Part shown: in pieces, positions 26,958 to 34,783 of the stretch
Numbering within the stretch: the first letter of the stretch is position 1
How the letters are laid out: each line of letters starts with the position of its first letter
NCBI GenBank assembly: GCA_903912445.1
Contig: CAIWHP010000235.1
Coordinates: forward strand, 1-49,238
DNA length: 49,238 nt
Direction of reading: 5' to 3'
From: an uncultured Lentisphaerota bacterium
GTDB taxonomy: Bacteria > Verrucomicrobiota > Kiritimatiellia > CAIQIC01
Notes under the pieces: model-generated
What the model was told of the DNA's origin: nothing
The model's database searches: none
What the model saw: the letters and a program-made list of their open reading frames with translations, nothing else
Translations under genes and position numbers: made by a program

Positions 26958-27491
26958 ATGGTTATGAAAACAGTAGTCAACGGTCAGTCGATGGCGGTCA
27001 GGCGGATGCCCCCCCCCCGGTTTCAGGCCTCCGGTTTCACCTTGGTCGAGCTGCTGGCGGTGATCACGATCATCATGCTCCTGGCGGCGCTGGTAATCGG
27101 GGCTTCTTCCATCGCCGGGCGCAAAGCTGACGTGGGCCGTTGCCTAGCCCGCATACAGATCATCAAGAGTGGACTAGAGGAATACAAGCTGGATTACGGG
27201 AAGTATCCACCGGGCAACGAGTCGATTCTATCTGATCGGCTGTTCTACAAGCCCGTCAACACGGGTCGCCCCAGCGGCGAGAAGCGACCCTACCTCTCCG
27301 AAACTAATTTTTTGAACGCGAGCAAACAGTTTGTCGACCCATGGGGAAAACCATTTCGCTATCAAGCCCCAGGGTCGGTGAACCGAAACCCGGCTACTTT
27401 TGATCTATCTTCGGATGGCCCCAATGGCCAAGATGAACGTAGCGTTACGACTGGCTCCGATGACATCAACAACTGGTCGTCGGGGCATTAA
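26958..27491 (+). CDS. GspG-like pseudopilin 1
   Basis: This 177-residue prepilin has a 26-residue leader ending in QASG, then the processed N-terminus FTLVELLAVITIIMLLAALVI with Glu5, the substrate of prepilin peptidase. The globular part shows the GspG features LEEYKLDYGKYPP, VDPWGKPFRYQAPG and a C-terminal SSDGPNGQDER...SDDINNW segment, the likely calcium site. Such proteins build type II secretion pseudopili. The leader contains a run of ten C residues (27009-27018, Met-Pro-Pro-Pro-Arg), where slippage would break the frame. The start is ATG 26958 or 26964. It is first of seven same-strand prepilin genes. Confidence 0.9.
   Translation: MVMKTVVNGQSMAVRRMPPPRFQASGFTLVELLAVITIIMLLAALVIGASSIAGRKADVGRCLARIQIIKSGLEEYKLDYGKYPPGNESILSDRLFYKPVNTGRPSGEKRPYLSETNFLNASKQFVDPWGKPFRYQAPGSVNRNPATFDLSSDGPNGQDERSVTTGSDDINNWSSGH
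27009..27018 (+). repeat. Run of ten C bases in the pseudopilin leader
   Basis: The homopolymer lies within the leader peptide codons, about 30 bp upstream of the prepilin cleavage site. It is a plausible slipped-strand hotspot. Confidence 0.75.
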
Positions 27492-27509
27492 AACAAACGA
27501 AGGTGACGC

Positions 27510-28163
27510 ATGGCGCTTAAATCCAAGCTGGGCGTAGGGCAAGTCCGGCGGGCGTTCACGATGGTCGAACTGCTCGTCGTGATCGCCATCATCGCCATCC
27601 TCGCGGGCCTGCTGCTGCCCTCAGTCATCGGCGGCATCAAGAGGGGCGAAATCACCCATGCCCAGAGCGATATTAAACTGTTTGTGGCGGCCATAAATGC
27701 CTACGCAGTGGATTACAACAAGACTCCCGGACAAGCGAGAACTGCAGATAGCTCCCAAGGTCTTGCGGATCATAGATACACGCATTATCCCAGGCTGACA
27801 GCTACCCTGCGTGGTTCAAATCTTCCTGGCGGTAACGTTGCGACCATGCTGGGAACTAGCGGGAACAATTGGCTGAATCAAAACCCCAGAGGGAAAATTT
27901 ATCTACAAATCCCCGATTCCAGTATCTGCACCAACGGGGTCGAGACATATTCCGTAGTCATCAAAGCAACCCGCGGTGATTTCATGGATCCTTGGGGCAA
28001 TCGATATGTGGTCATGGCCGACTGGAGTCAAGATGGGAAAATTGTGGCCGACGGGGAAACCGTCATGCAACCACTGGCCATTTGGTCATGGGGCCCCGAT
28101 CAGAATGCAACCAATCTCGTGGATAATTCCAAAAATCCCAACCATATTCGCTCTTGGAGATAA
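27510..28163 (+). CDS. GspG-like pseudopilin 2
   Basis: This 217-residue prepilin has a 15-residue leader (MALKSKLGVGQVRRA), cleavage expected before FTMVELLVVIAIIAILAGLLL; the residue before the cut is Ala rather than Gly. The globular domain contains AINAYAVDYNKTPGQ, FMDPWGNRYVVMADW and the C-terminal tail NPNHIRSWR. DPWGNRY and the HIRSW ending are shared with the next gene, so the two look like tandem duplicates that diverged in the middle. It starts 19 bp after the previous stop with AAGGTGA upstream. Confidence 0.9.
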   Translation: MALKSKLGVGQVRRAFTMVELLVVIAIIAILAGLLLPSVIGGIKRGEITHAQSDIKLFVAAINAYAVDYNKTPGQARTADSSQGLADHRYTHYPRLTATLRGSNLPGGNVATMLGTSGNNWLNQNPRGKIYLQIPDSSICTNGVETYSVVIKATRGDFMDPWGNRYVVMADWSQDGKIVADGETVMQPLAIWSWGPDQNATNLVDNSKNPNHIRSWR

Positions 28164-28222
28164 ACCATGAAGATAAAACCTGAGTTCAGCGGTCAGAGAT
28201 CAGAAATCAGCCGGAGCCGGGC

Positions 28223-28810
28223 TTGCAAGTTTCAGGTTTCGAGCATCAAGGTCGCGGCTTCACACTGGTGGAGTTGCTGGTGGTCATCACCATCATCGCT
28301 TTGCTGGCAGGCTTGCTGCTGCCGGTGATCATCGGAGCCATTAAAAAAGCAGAAATTACCAAGGCCAAGAATGAGGTTATGGCTATCGCCACCGCCGTCG
28401 AGCAATATCAAGTCGAATATGGCCGGTATCCAGGCCAATCTTCAAGCAGTCCTGATCACCCTTATAGCGGGAACTACCAAAACTTGATTAATACCCTGCG
28501 AGGTAACGACCTTAAGAGCGGGGGTTATACCAACCCCAGAGGGATGGTTTTCTTGAGTGTTGAGGATCCCAGTAACAAGACGACTGTGGCCTCGGCCTTA
28601 AATTTCGTAATGACTGACCCATGGGGGAATCGTTATGAAGTGATCGCCGACTGGAATTATGACAACAATATAGACCAACCTGCCAACAAGGCTGATGGCG
28701 GCAATGTGTTTGGCCGAGGTGTGGCTGTGTGGTCCTATGGTCCAAATGCTAAAACGGGATCCCTTAAGCAGGACGCGAACGACAATACCCACATCCGTTC
28801 TTGGAAGTGA
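28223..28810 (+). CDS. GspG-like pseudopilin 3 (TTG start)
   Basis: This 195-residue prepilin has a 12-residue leader, cleavage at GRG-FTLVELLVVITIIALLAGLLLP. VEQYQVEYGRYPGQ, VMTDPWGNRYEVIADW and the C-terminal DNTHIRSWK match pseudopilin 2. No ATG or GTG is available in frame after the stop at 28181. The TTG at 28223, with GGAG at 28213-28216 and a 6-nt spacer, is therefore the likely start. The ATG at 28167 is in a different frame and leads to a stop within about 60 codons, so either the TTG is used or the leader has suffered a frameshift. Confidence 0.85.
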   Translation: MQVSGFEHQGRGFTLVELLVVITIIALLAGLLLPVIIGAIKKAEITKAKNEVMAIATAVEQYQVEYGRYPGQSSSSPDHPYSGNYQNLINTLRGNDLKSGGYTNPRGMVFLSVEDPSNKTTVASALNFVMTDPWGNRYEVIADWNYDNNIDQPANKADGGNVFGRGVAVWSYGPNAKTGSLKQDANDNTHIRSWK

Positions 28811-28818
28811 GCCCGAAC

Positions 28819-29412
28819 ATGCCCCTCTCCTCCTGCAGCTATTGGCGCCCATCACTCCGCAGCGGTTTCACGCTCGCGGAATTGCTGGCAGTGATCATTA
28901 TCATGGCGATCATGATGGCGGTGGCGGCGCCGGGTTTGCGGGGGCTGACGAAAAGTGCGGGGCTGCGCGGGGCCACTTTGCAAGTCAAGACCGCACTCGA
29001 TCAGGCGCGACAGCATGCCCTTACCTATCGGCAGGATACCGGGGTTCTATTCCCTGCGTGGCCCAATGATCCCAAACTCGACGGGAGCAAGGCATACCGG
29101 GCCATCGCAGTGTACAGCACGAATTTCCTCACGGATTGGCAGTTTCTCCCCGCAGGCATTCTTGTGGCTCGCAGCAATCTCACCGCGACGAGTATCACCG
29201 ATAGGAAGCAGGCTGTTCTCGGGCTGCAAGCTGGTGCCAATGGCGTGCCATATTGTCTTTTTAACCGCCAAGGCCGGCGGAATGGTGAGTTCACCATGAT
29301 AGTTTATGACGGTTTTGTCGGTGCCGGGGGAACTATCGTTCCCAAGGGGGGCGGAACCAACCTTATCACAGTCAGGGATGTACTGGGCTCTGTATCCATC
29401 AGGCGCTTATGA
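28819..29412 (+). CDS. GspH-like pseudopilin
   Basis: This 197-residue protein has leader MPLSSCSYWRPSLRSG and mature start FTLAELLAVIIIMAIMMAVAAPGLRGL. GLRGATLQVKTALDQARQHALTYRQDTGVLF matches the GspH/FimT pattern of helix followed by beta region. The Glu5 is kept. A TTG (28801) or GTG (28807) further upstream is possible, but the ATG at 28819 gives a normal leader. Its stop overlaps the GspI-like start by 4 nt (ATGA). Confidence 0.85.
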   Translation: MPLSSCSYWRPSLRSGFTLAELLAVIIIMAIMMAVAAPGLRGLTKSAGLRGATLQVKTALDQARQHALTYRQDTGVLFPAWPNDPKLDGSKAYRAIAVYSTNFLTDWQFLPAGILVARSNLTATSITDRKQAVLGLQAGANGVPYCLFNRQGRRNGEFTMIVYDGFVGAGGTIVPKGGGTNLITVRDVLGSVSIRRL

Positions 29413-29915
29413 AGAAGCAATCACAAGCTGGTTTTTCGATGGTCGAAGTAGCGCTGGCCCTACTGATCATCAGCATCGGCCTGCTAACGCTGGTCGGCTT
29501 GATGAGCGGCGGGCTTGAGATGAACAAACGAAGCACGGAGGATACCCAAGGCGCACTCTTCGCAGCCGATGTCTTTGAATGCGCCCGGATCTACGCCGGT
29601 GGATACAGCAATACCACAGCCTCCTTTCGGAGCTACATGGACAATGTCAGCATGGAGCCGGTGGCAAAACCTTTCTGGGAATCCACCACACAAGCTGAAA
29701 AAATCAAACGTACCGGATGGACAACCTTTTGGTACGCCTCGCAATCCAACGTGGTGGATGTGGGGCTGAACTATGCCTTCTCGATTGGGAATGCCAGTAA
29801 TGGTGTGAATTGGATCCAGAATGCTGCCGCCATGTCCGTCAATGTTTCTATGGGCGTCTATCGCAGCACGAGCACCCAAGGCATGTATTCGGTGGTTTAC
29901 GGTTATCGCAAATGA
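29409..29915 (+). CDS. GspI/PilV-like pseudopilin
   Basis: This 168-residue protein has a short leader, MKKQSQAG, then FSMVEVALALLIISIGLLTLVGLMSGGLEMNK, the GspI/PilV type with a helix-rich start ('EV..A..I...gl..l.gl'). The rest is Ser/Thr/Asn-rich and weakly conserved. It overlaps both neighbours by 4 nt, so H-, I- and J-like subunits are made in a coupled way. GspI normally seeds the pseudopilus tip with GspJ and GspK, whose counterparts follow. Confidence 0.83.
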   Translation: MKKQSQAGFSMVEVALALLIISIGLLTLVGLMSGGLEMNKRSTEDTQGALFAADVFECARIYAGGYSNTTASFRSYMDNVSMEPVAKPFWESTTQAEKIKRTGWTTFWYASQSNVVDVGLNYAFSIGNASNGVNWIQNAAAMSVNVSMGVYRSTSTQGMYSVVYGYRK

Positions 29916-30637
29916 ATCCCAACCAAATTGTTTTTCGTTCGCGGGCCGCGTTCACCTTGGTTGAACTGCTGGCCGCGATGGCAGTGCTGGCCTTAATCAT
30001 TTTGATGATCGGCAACGTGCTTTCCTCCAGCACCAAGGCCTACGCCACGGGAAGCATCAGAGCGGAACACAACATGAACGGGCGGGCCGTGATCGATTTC
30101 ATTGCACAGGAAGTCAACACCGCCATTGTCAATCCAACGCTATCTTTCAACGTAAGGGCCGGCGCCATGGCCTATAGCCTCCCTACGCATCAACTGACCT
30201 TCGCGGCGTTGGGTCCGTCTAGCCAAAGCGAAAAGGATGAGGTTCATTTGATTCAATATCGTCTGCTAGCCAATCCTTCGCTGGCTGGCACATATCAACT
30301 CTTGCGTGGTGACCAGCATACCACTGCGCAGATCAAGGGCGCCTATCAAAACAAAGCATGGGCGAATGCCACCTTTGCCAATAGTGTGATTCTGGACAAT
30401 GTGACCACGCTGAATGTGCTGGTCAATGGACTGAACACCACAACGTGGGATTCGCACAACAACTCGCGGACAAATTTGCCGGCCTACGTGGATATTTTCA
30501 TTGGATTGATAAGCTCGGATGATGCGCAAAAAATCAACTTGGTTTCGGACAAAGTGGCTTTTTTGGCCAAGAACGAGAAGCGCTTCTATCGCCGCATCCA
30601 GTGCATCAATCGTCTTGGTTATGAACCAGTCCCTTGA
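29912..30637 (+). CDS. GspJ/PilW-like pseudopilin
   Basis: This 241-residue protein has leader MNPNQIVFRSRAA and mature start FTLVELLAAMAVLALIILMIGNVL, with Ala instead of Gly before the cut. The beta-rich globular part and length fit GspJ or PilW minor pseudopilins. The 3' end leads directly into the GspK-like gene (an alternative TTG start at 30634 would overlap it by 4 nt). Confidence 0.82.
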   Translation: MNPNQIVFRSRAAFTLVELLAAMAVLALIILMIGNVLSSSTKAYATGSIRAEHNMNGRAVIDFIAQEVNTAIVNPTLSFNVRAGAMAYSLPTHQLTFAALGPSSQSEKDEVHLIQYRLLANPSLAGTYQLLRGDQHTTAQIKGAYQNKAWANATFANSVILDNVTTLNVLVNGLNTTTWDSHNNSRTNLPAYVDIFIGLISSDDAQKINLVSDKVAFLAKNEKRFYRRIQCINRLGYEPVP

Positions 30638-30651
30638 ATCGCAGGAATCCC

Positions 30652-32889
30652 ATGAGCATGATTGCCGTCTTGAATAAGAGTCGCAACCGGAAGCGGGGTA
30701 TCGCGCTGATCGTCGTGCTCGCTCTGCTGGCGATGATGGTTCTGTTGTCGGTGGCGTTTATCGTTTCCATGCGGTCGGAGCGCACCGCCAGCCGTGATTT
30801 TGTGGAAGTCGTCAAGGCGCGCCAGCGCGTGCATCACATCGCGACGGCGCTAGTGATGGGTCGCGAAGATGCCATGTCCGGCGTTACTCCGTCCCGTTCG
30901 GCATTCTATCACGGTGGTTATATTGTCAGCAAGACGACTGGCGCAGACCCTTGCTATAATTTTACAAATGCGCCCTCCGATCCTAATAATATTCGGGATT
31001 ACATTCCTCAAAATGTACATCAGCAATTGTTCACAACAGATCTCAATCCGGGAAACATAACTTGGGTTGGGACCAACGCGAATGGTCGGTTGACGGAACG
31101 GCACGCCTATGTCTGGTTTGACTGTTCAGACTTTCTGGATGCACATACCGTCGGCACCAATCTGGTGCGTCTAAAGGGAACAGCTCCCGGAGACGTCAGA
31201 ATTCCATCAGAAGTAATCTCCACCTTGCCTACGGCCCGTGCTGGGCGACGCTTTGAGACCATCGGTGAAATCCGAAGATACATGACTCCGGCCAGGAACC
31301 TGGTGCCGTTCTCGTATGTCCCCAAGGGGCAGTATTGGAACGGCGCAGGGAACGTGATTTCCGATCAATTCTATCTCGGCACGAACTACACTCAGATCCG
31401 GCCGAAGTCCGACAGCATTTGGACGCTCGCGCAACAGACTGTTCCCAATATGGAGCCCGGTTTTACCAACGCTCTGATTGACTTCGTTGCGCCCTTCAAT
31501 GTCGCGGCCAGCGGTCCCCGCAGTTTTGGCGCCAAGAACGTTCCCATGATCAACGAGGTGGTGGTCAGCAATCGCCTCATTATGGCGTTCAACCCGATCA
31601 CAAAGGAAATCAGTTACACCAACAGTTTTCAGGTCTGGGTTGAACTTTGGTATCCGTTTTTTAACAGCAACAACCTAGCGAACCCCCGGAATTACACCGT
31701 CACTCTCGATAACGGTGCCCAATACTCCGGAGCAGCACCGGTGGTTTTCAATCCACCGGCGATTCCCAACAACACGACCGTGACCTACACAGGCCCGTGG
31801 AGCGCCACTCCCAACTTATCGGCTTATAAAGCAAAGGGCTTCCGAACAGACTCCACCTGGCAATCCGCCGGCTTCACCAATCCACCGACCGACATGAAGG
31901 CTGTAAAAGTGGTCATTCCCAGCATTACGGTCAAATACAACGGCGCTGTGATGGATGTGGTCAGCAACGTGACATTGCAAATTGGCGCCACGGAGGGCAT
32001 CACCATTCCGTCTGCGGTCGGTAGCCAATGGGCCTCTTACAGTCTGGAAGCCGATGATCCCCGACTCAATTGGGAAGCGACCGATACCGTTCAGTGGAGT
32101 CCCAGCAAAGCGGGCTTGAACAAGAATACACTGAGGGTGCGCAACTCGCGGTGCAATCCGTCCGTCGGCGATGGTGCCGGAATGACGGCGCCCTATGATT
32201 CATTTATGTTCTGCAAAGAAGGGCCGCTGGAGAATATCGGCGAATTGGGCTACTTGCTCTATAGCAGTAAGAAACCCTGGCGCACCATTCGCCTGTTTCA
32301 AGCCGACGCAGACGAGACGACCAAGTTGTTCAATGTCTTTACCCTCATGCGGACCAATACTGTGCAAGGCTTGATTAATCCCAATTCACGCGATGCCAGT
32401 GTGCTGGCCTGCGGTTTTCGGGAGGCCTCCAATGAACGTTATCCGGGTGATCCGACAAAAACGACTATGTCTCCGCCAAACGCCACCCTGTTGGCGACGA
32501 ACCTGTTCAAACGCGGCCCTTGGGCAGGGGTGGCGGGTACGGTGCCTAACAAGGCCAGAATTTTTACTAATGTGGCTGATGTGTGCAGGTTGGCGAGTGG
32601 CGATTTGACGGTAGCGGGAGACCACTGGCAGCAGAAAGCTGTGATGCGCCATAGCATGGAACTCTTCCATCCGCGGCAAAACCTGTGGTGTGCCATCATC
32701 TTCGCCCAGTCGGTAAAATGTATGGTTGCAGACGGAAAATTCGACGCCATGCGAGGTGACTTTGTTACAGGCGAGGCAGGAGCTATTATGTTGGTCTGGC
32801 GTGATCCCTACGAAACGCTGCTTAATCCAGCCAATCCCGGTGGCCTCAAAACCCACAAATGTTTCATTCGTTTCTTCAAGTGGCTCTGA
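30652..32889 (+). CDS. Oversized GspK-like minor pseudopilin
   Basis: This 745-residue protein has leader MSMIAVLNKSRNRKRG and mature start IALIVVLALLAMMVLLSVAFIVSMRSE, without Glu5. That absence and the 'RGiALivvL' opening are diagnostic of GspK, which caps the pseudopilus. GspK is normally about 300-330 residues, so this is more than twice the usual size. The extra part is Asn/Thr/Pro-rich and beta-rich (e.g. PPAIPNNTTVTYTGPWS). Similar long proteins occur in Verrucomicrobia pseudopilin cassettes. The ATG at 30652 has AGGA just upstream; a TTG at 30634 is an alternative. It is the last gene of the block, with no obvious terminator before the TetR promoter. Confidence 0.78.
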   Translation: MSMIAVLNKSRNRKRGIALIVVLALLAMMVLLSVAFIVSMRSERTASRDFVEVVKARQRVHHIATALVMGREDAMSGVTPSRSAFYHGGYIVSKTTGADPCYNFTNAPSDPNNIRDYIPQNVHQQLFTTDLNPGNITWVGTNANGRLTERHAYVWFDCSDFLDAHTVGTNLVRLKGTAPGDVRIPSEVISTLPTARAGRRFETIGEIRRYMTPARNLVPFSYVPKGQYWNGAGNVISDQFYLGTNYTQIRPKSDSIWTLAQQTVPNMEPGFTNALIDFVAPFNVAASGPRSFGAKNVPMINEVVVSNRLIMAFNPITKEISYTNSFQVWVELWYPFFNSNNLANPRNYTVTLDNGAQYSGAAPVVFNPPAIPNNTTVTYTGPWSATPNLSAYKAKGFRTDSTWQSAGFTNPPTDMKAVKVVIPSITVKYNGAVMDVVSNVTLQIGATEGITIPSAVGSQWASYSLEADDPRLNWEATDTVQWSPSKAGLNKNTLRVRNSRCNPSVGDGAGMTAPYDSFMFCKEGPLENIGELGYLLYSSKKPWRTIRLFQADADETTKLFNVFTLMRTNTVQGLINPNSRDASVLACGFREASNERYPGDPTKTTMSPPNATLLATNLFKRGPWAGVAGTVPNKARIFTNVADVCRLASGDLTVAGDHWQQKAVMRHSMELFHPRQNLWCAIIFAQSVKCMVADGKFDAMRGDFVTGEAGAIMLVWRDPYETLLNPANPGGLKTHKCFIRFFKWL

Positions 32890-32905
32890 GCCGCCCGCAA
32901 ACTAT

Positions 32906-32934
32906 TTGACACGCCGCTCGTGCTGGAGTATTTA
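32906..32934 (+). promoter_or_regulatory. Sigma70-type promoter of the efflux operon
   Basis: TTGACA (32906-32911), a 17-bp spacer and TATTTA (32929-32934) lie 31 bp before the TetR ATG. The -35 is perfect and the spacing ideal. Confidence 0.75.
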
Positions 32935-32948
32935 AGCGTTCGATTAAA
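32931..32948. promoter_or_regulatory. Candidate TetR operator overlapping the -10
   Basis: TTTAAGCG (32931-32938) and CGATTAAA (32941-32948) form an inverted repeat matching at 7 of 8 positions around TT. It overlaps the -10 box of the only good promoter of the operon, the usual place for an autorepressor site. Confidence 0.5.
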
Positions 32949-32964
32949 GCAATGGATTAATTTT

Positions 32965-33597
32965 ATGGCGCGGACCGAGTCAGAGCAGCGGCAGAAGATT
33001 CTCGAGGCGGCGGTGACCGCCTTCGCCCAGCACGGCCGGCGCGGAGCGACGACGCGGATGGTCGGCCGGCGGGCGGGCGTCAACAGCGCGCTGATCTACT
33101 ACTACTTCGAGAACAAGGACACGCTCTTTGCGGAGGCCATCCGCTTCGTGCTCGGCGGGCTGCTGGAGCGCATGCGCGCGGCGCGGCGTCCGTTCCAAGG
33201 CGCGCGCGACCGGCTGGACTGGCTGATCGAGCAGCTCTTCGACTACTACACCGCGCATCCGGAGCGGATGCGCCTGCTGGCCATCGCCCTGAGCCTGCAT
33301 CCCGAGCTGTTCGGCAAGACGCTGTCGGGCTTCCTGCCGGGCCAGACGCTGGTGCCGATCGAGGTGCTGGCGGAGGGCATCCAGCGCGGCGAGCTGCGGG
33401 AGGCGCACCCGCTGACGCTCTGGTGGAGCATCATGGGCCTCTGCCTTTTCAGCCTGCTGCTGAACCCGGCGCTGCCGCATTTCCATCCGCAGGGCCTGCC
33501 GCTGCCGCCGCTGGATCTGCCGGCGCGCCGCACCCAGATTTTGGATTTATTGTTGAACGGCCTGGCCCGGCCGGCCCAAGGAGACACGAAAAAATGA
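32965..33597 (+). CDS. TetR-family transcriptional regulator
   Basis: This 210-residue protein has the TetR helix-turn-helix at residues 8-52 (ILEAAVTAFAQHGRRGATTRMVGRRAGVNSALIYYYFENKDTLFAEAI) and a helical ligand-binding domain similar to the CecR/YbiH group. In E. coli CecR lies upstream of ybhG-ybhF-ybhS-ybhR, the same gene order type as here. It is therefore the expected local repressor, released by a toxic ligand. The ATG at 32965 is used because the HTH starts right after it. Its stop overlaps the HlyD start (ATGA). Confidence 0.93.
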   Translation: MARTESEQRQKILEAAVTAFAQHGRRGATTRMVGRRAGVNSALIYYYFENKDTLFAEAIRFVLGGLLERMRAARRPFQGARDRLDWLIEQLFDYYTAHPERMRLLAIALSLHPELFGKTLSGFLPGQTLVPIEVLAEGIQRGELREAHPLTLWWSIMGLCLFSLLLNPALPHFHPQGLPLPPLDLPARRTQILDLLLNGLARPAQGDTKK

Positions 33598-34679
33598 ATA
33601 CAACAAAGTCAACGCTGACAACTTTCGGGCAGCGGCTGTTGTCCGTCTGTAGCGGTGGCCTGCGGCCGCCGTCGGCGGTCAGCTTGTCCCGGCGAAGAGC
33701 CGGGACGAAGCCGGAAGACCGCCGCTACCGTGGTCAGCTTATGGTCATTTTGTTTATGTGTGTTTTCGCGGCGGGTTGCCGCTGGCAGGGCGTCAAGCCC
33801 GACGGCTCCGGCACGATGGACTGCACCCAGGTCCAGGTCTCGTCCCAGATCGCGGGCCGGGTGCTGGAGCTGCCGCCGCAGGAGGGGGAGGCGCTCACGC
33901 AAGGCGCGCTCGTGGCGCGGCTGGACGCGCGCGATCACGAGCTCAAGCGCGACGAGGCCCGCGCCGTGGTGGCCGGCGCACAGGCGCAGCTCGACCTGAT
34001 GAAGGCCGGCGCGCGCGCCGAGGATATCGGGCGGGCCCGCGAAACCGTCCGCGAGCTGCGCGCCGCGACGGCCGCCGCGGCCGCCGACAAGAAACGCATC
34101 GAGGAAGTTTTTGCGCAGGGCAGCGCGACGCAGAAGCAGCGCGACGATGCGCGCGCCGCGGCCGACCGCACCGCCGCCGCGCTGGCCGGCGCCGAACAGG
34201 GCCTGGCGCGCTTCGAACACGGCAACCGGCCGGAAGAAATACGGATTGCCGAAACGCAGGTCGAGCTGGCTCGGGCCCGGCTCGCGCAGATCGAAAAAAC
34301 CATCGCTGACTGCGCCATCGTGGCGCCGCTGGCTGGCACGGTGACCACGCGCAGCCGCGAACCGGGCGAGTGGGTGACGCCGGGCGCGCCGCTCGTCACG
34401 CTCTCGCGGCTCGACGAGGTCTGGCTGTCGATCTACATCCCGGAAGACCAGCTCGGCCGCGTCAAGCTGCGGCAGAAGGCGTCCGTCAAATTGGATGGCA
34501 GCGACCAGCGCTACGCAGGCGTGGTCACCTTCATCGCGGCGGAGGCGGAGTTCACGCCGAAGAACGCGCAGACCCCCGACGAGCGGGCGAAGCTCGTCTA
34601 CCGCGTCAAGATCACGCTGAAGAATTCCCAGGGCCTCTTCAAGCCCGGCCTGCCGGCGGACGCCTTCCTGGAAAAATGA
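33594..34679 (+). CDS. Lipoprotein HlyD-type periplasmic adaptor (YbhG-like)
   Basis: The 361-residue frame starts at the ATG overlapping the TetR stop. The lipoprotein signal MVILFMCVFAAGC begins only at residue 50, with Cys acylation expected after AAG. Residues 19-45 are encoded by a nested hairpin repeat (33649-33728) inserted in frame, so the original start was probably a short peptide joined directly to the lipoprotein signal; translation may instead begin at the internal ATG 33741. The mature part is a membrane fusion protein: lipoyl-like halves (SSQIAGRVLELPPQEGEALTQGALVARLD), a long coiled-coil hairpin (about residues 115-230), and a beta-barrel ending GLFKPGLPADAFLE. It connects the ABC exporter to the TolC-like channel. 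Confidence 0.9.
   Translation: MNTTKSTLTTFGQRLLSVCSGGLRPPSAVSLSRRRAGTKPEDRRYRGQLMVILFMCVFAAGCRWQGVKPDGSGTMDCTQVQVSSQIAGRVLELPPQEGEALTQGALVARLDARDHELKRDEARAVVAGAQAQLDLMKAGARAEDIGRARETVRELRAATAAAAADKKRIEEVFAQGSATQKQRDDARAAADRTAAALAGAEQGLARFEHGNRPEEIRIAETQVELARARLAQIEKTIADCAIVAPLAGTVTTRSREPGEWVTPGAPLVTLSRLDEVWLSIYIPEDQLGRVKLRQKASVKLDGSDQRYAGVVTFIAAEAEFTPKNAQTPDERAKLVYRVKITLKNSQGLFKPGLPADAFLEK
33649..33728. repeat. Nested hairpin repeat inside the HlyD gene
   Basis: The outer arms are GTAGCGGTGGCC (from 33649) and GACCGCCGCTAC (ending 33728), complementary at 10 of 12 positions. The inner stem is GTCCCGGC (33686-33693) with GCCGGGAC (33699-33706) around GAAGA. Both ends carry GTAG/CTAC, as in a pair of inverted REPs. 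A 9-bp direct repeat, GGTCAGCTT, occurs at 33677 and 33732. Confidence 0.75.
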
Positions 34680-34695
34680 GGATTTCAGAAAGATG

Positions 34696-34777
34696 AACCA
34701 CAGAGGTCGCAGAGGGCAAATGAGGTTCACGGAGGATTTCCTCTGTGACCTCCTTCCTCCTCTGCGTCCTCTGTGGT
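34696..34777. repeat. CACAGAGG repeat, short gene-less copy A
   Basis: It begins AACCACAGAGGTCGCAGAGG and ends CTCTGCGTCCTCTGTGGT. Inside, TGAGGTTCACGGAGG faces CCTCTGTGACCTCC around a 3-nt turn, so the 82-bp element folds as a hairpin within a hairpin. It fills the gap between HlyD and the first ATPase and ends 6 bp before the ATG, where the ribosome binding site should be. Confidence 0.85.
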
Positions 34778-34783
34778 GAAAAA

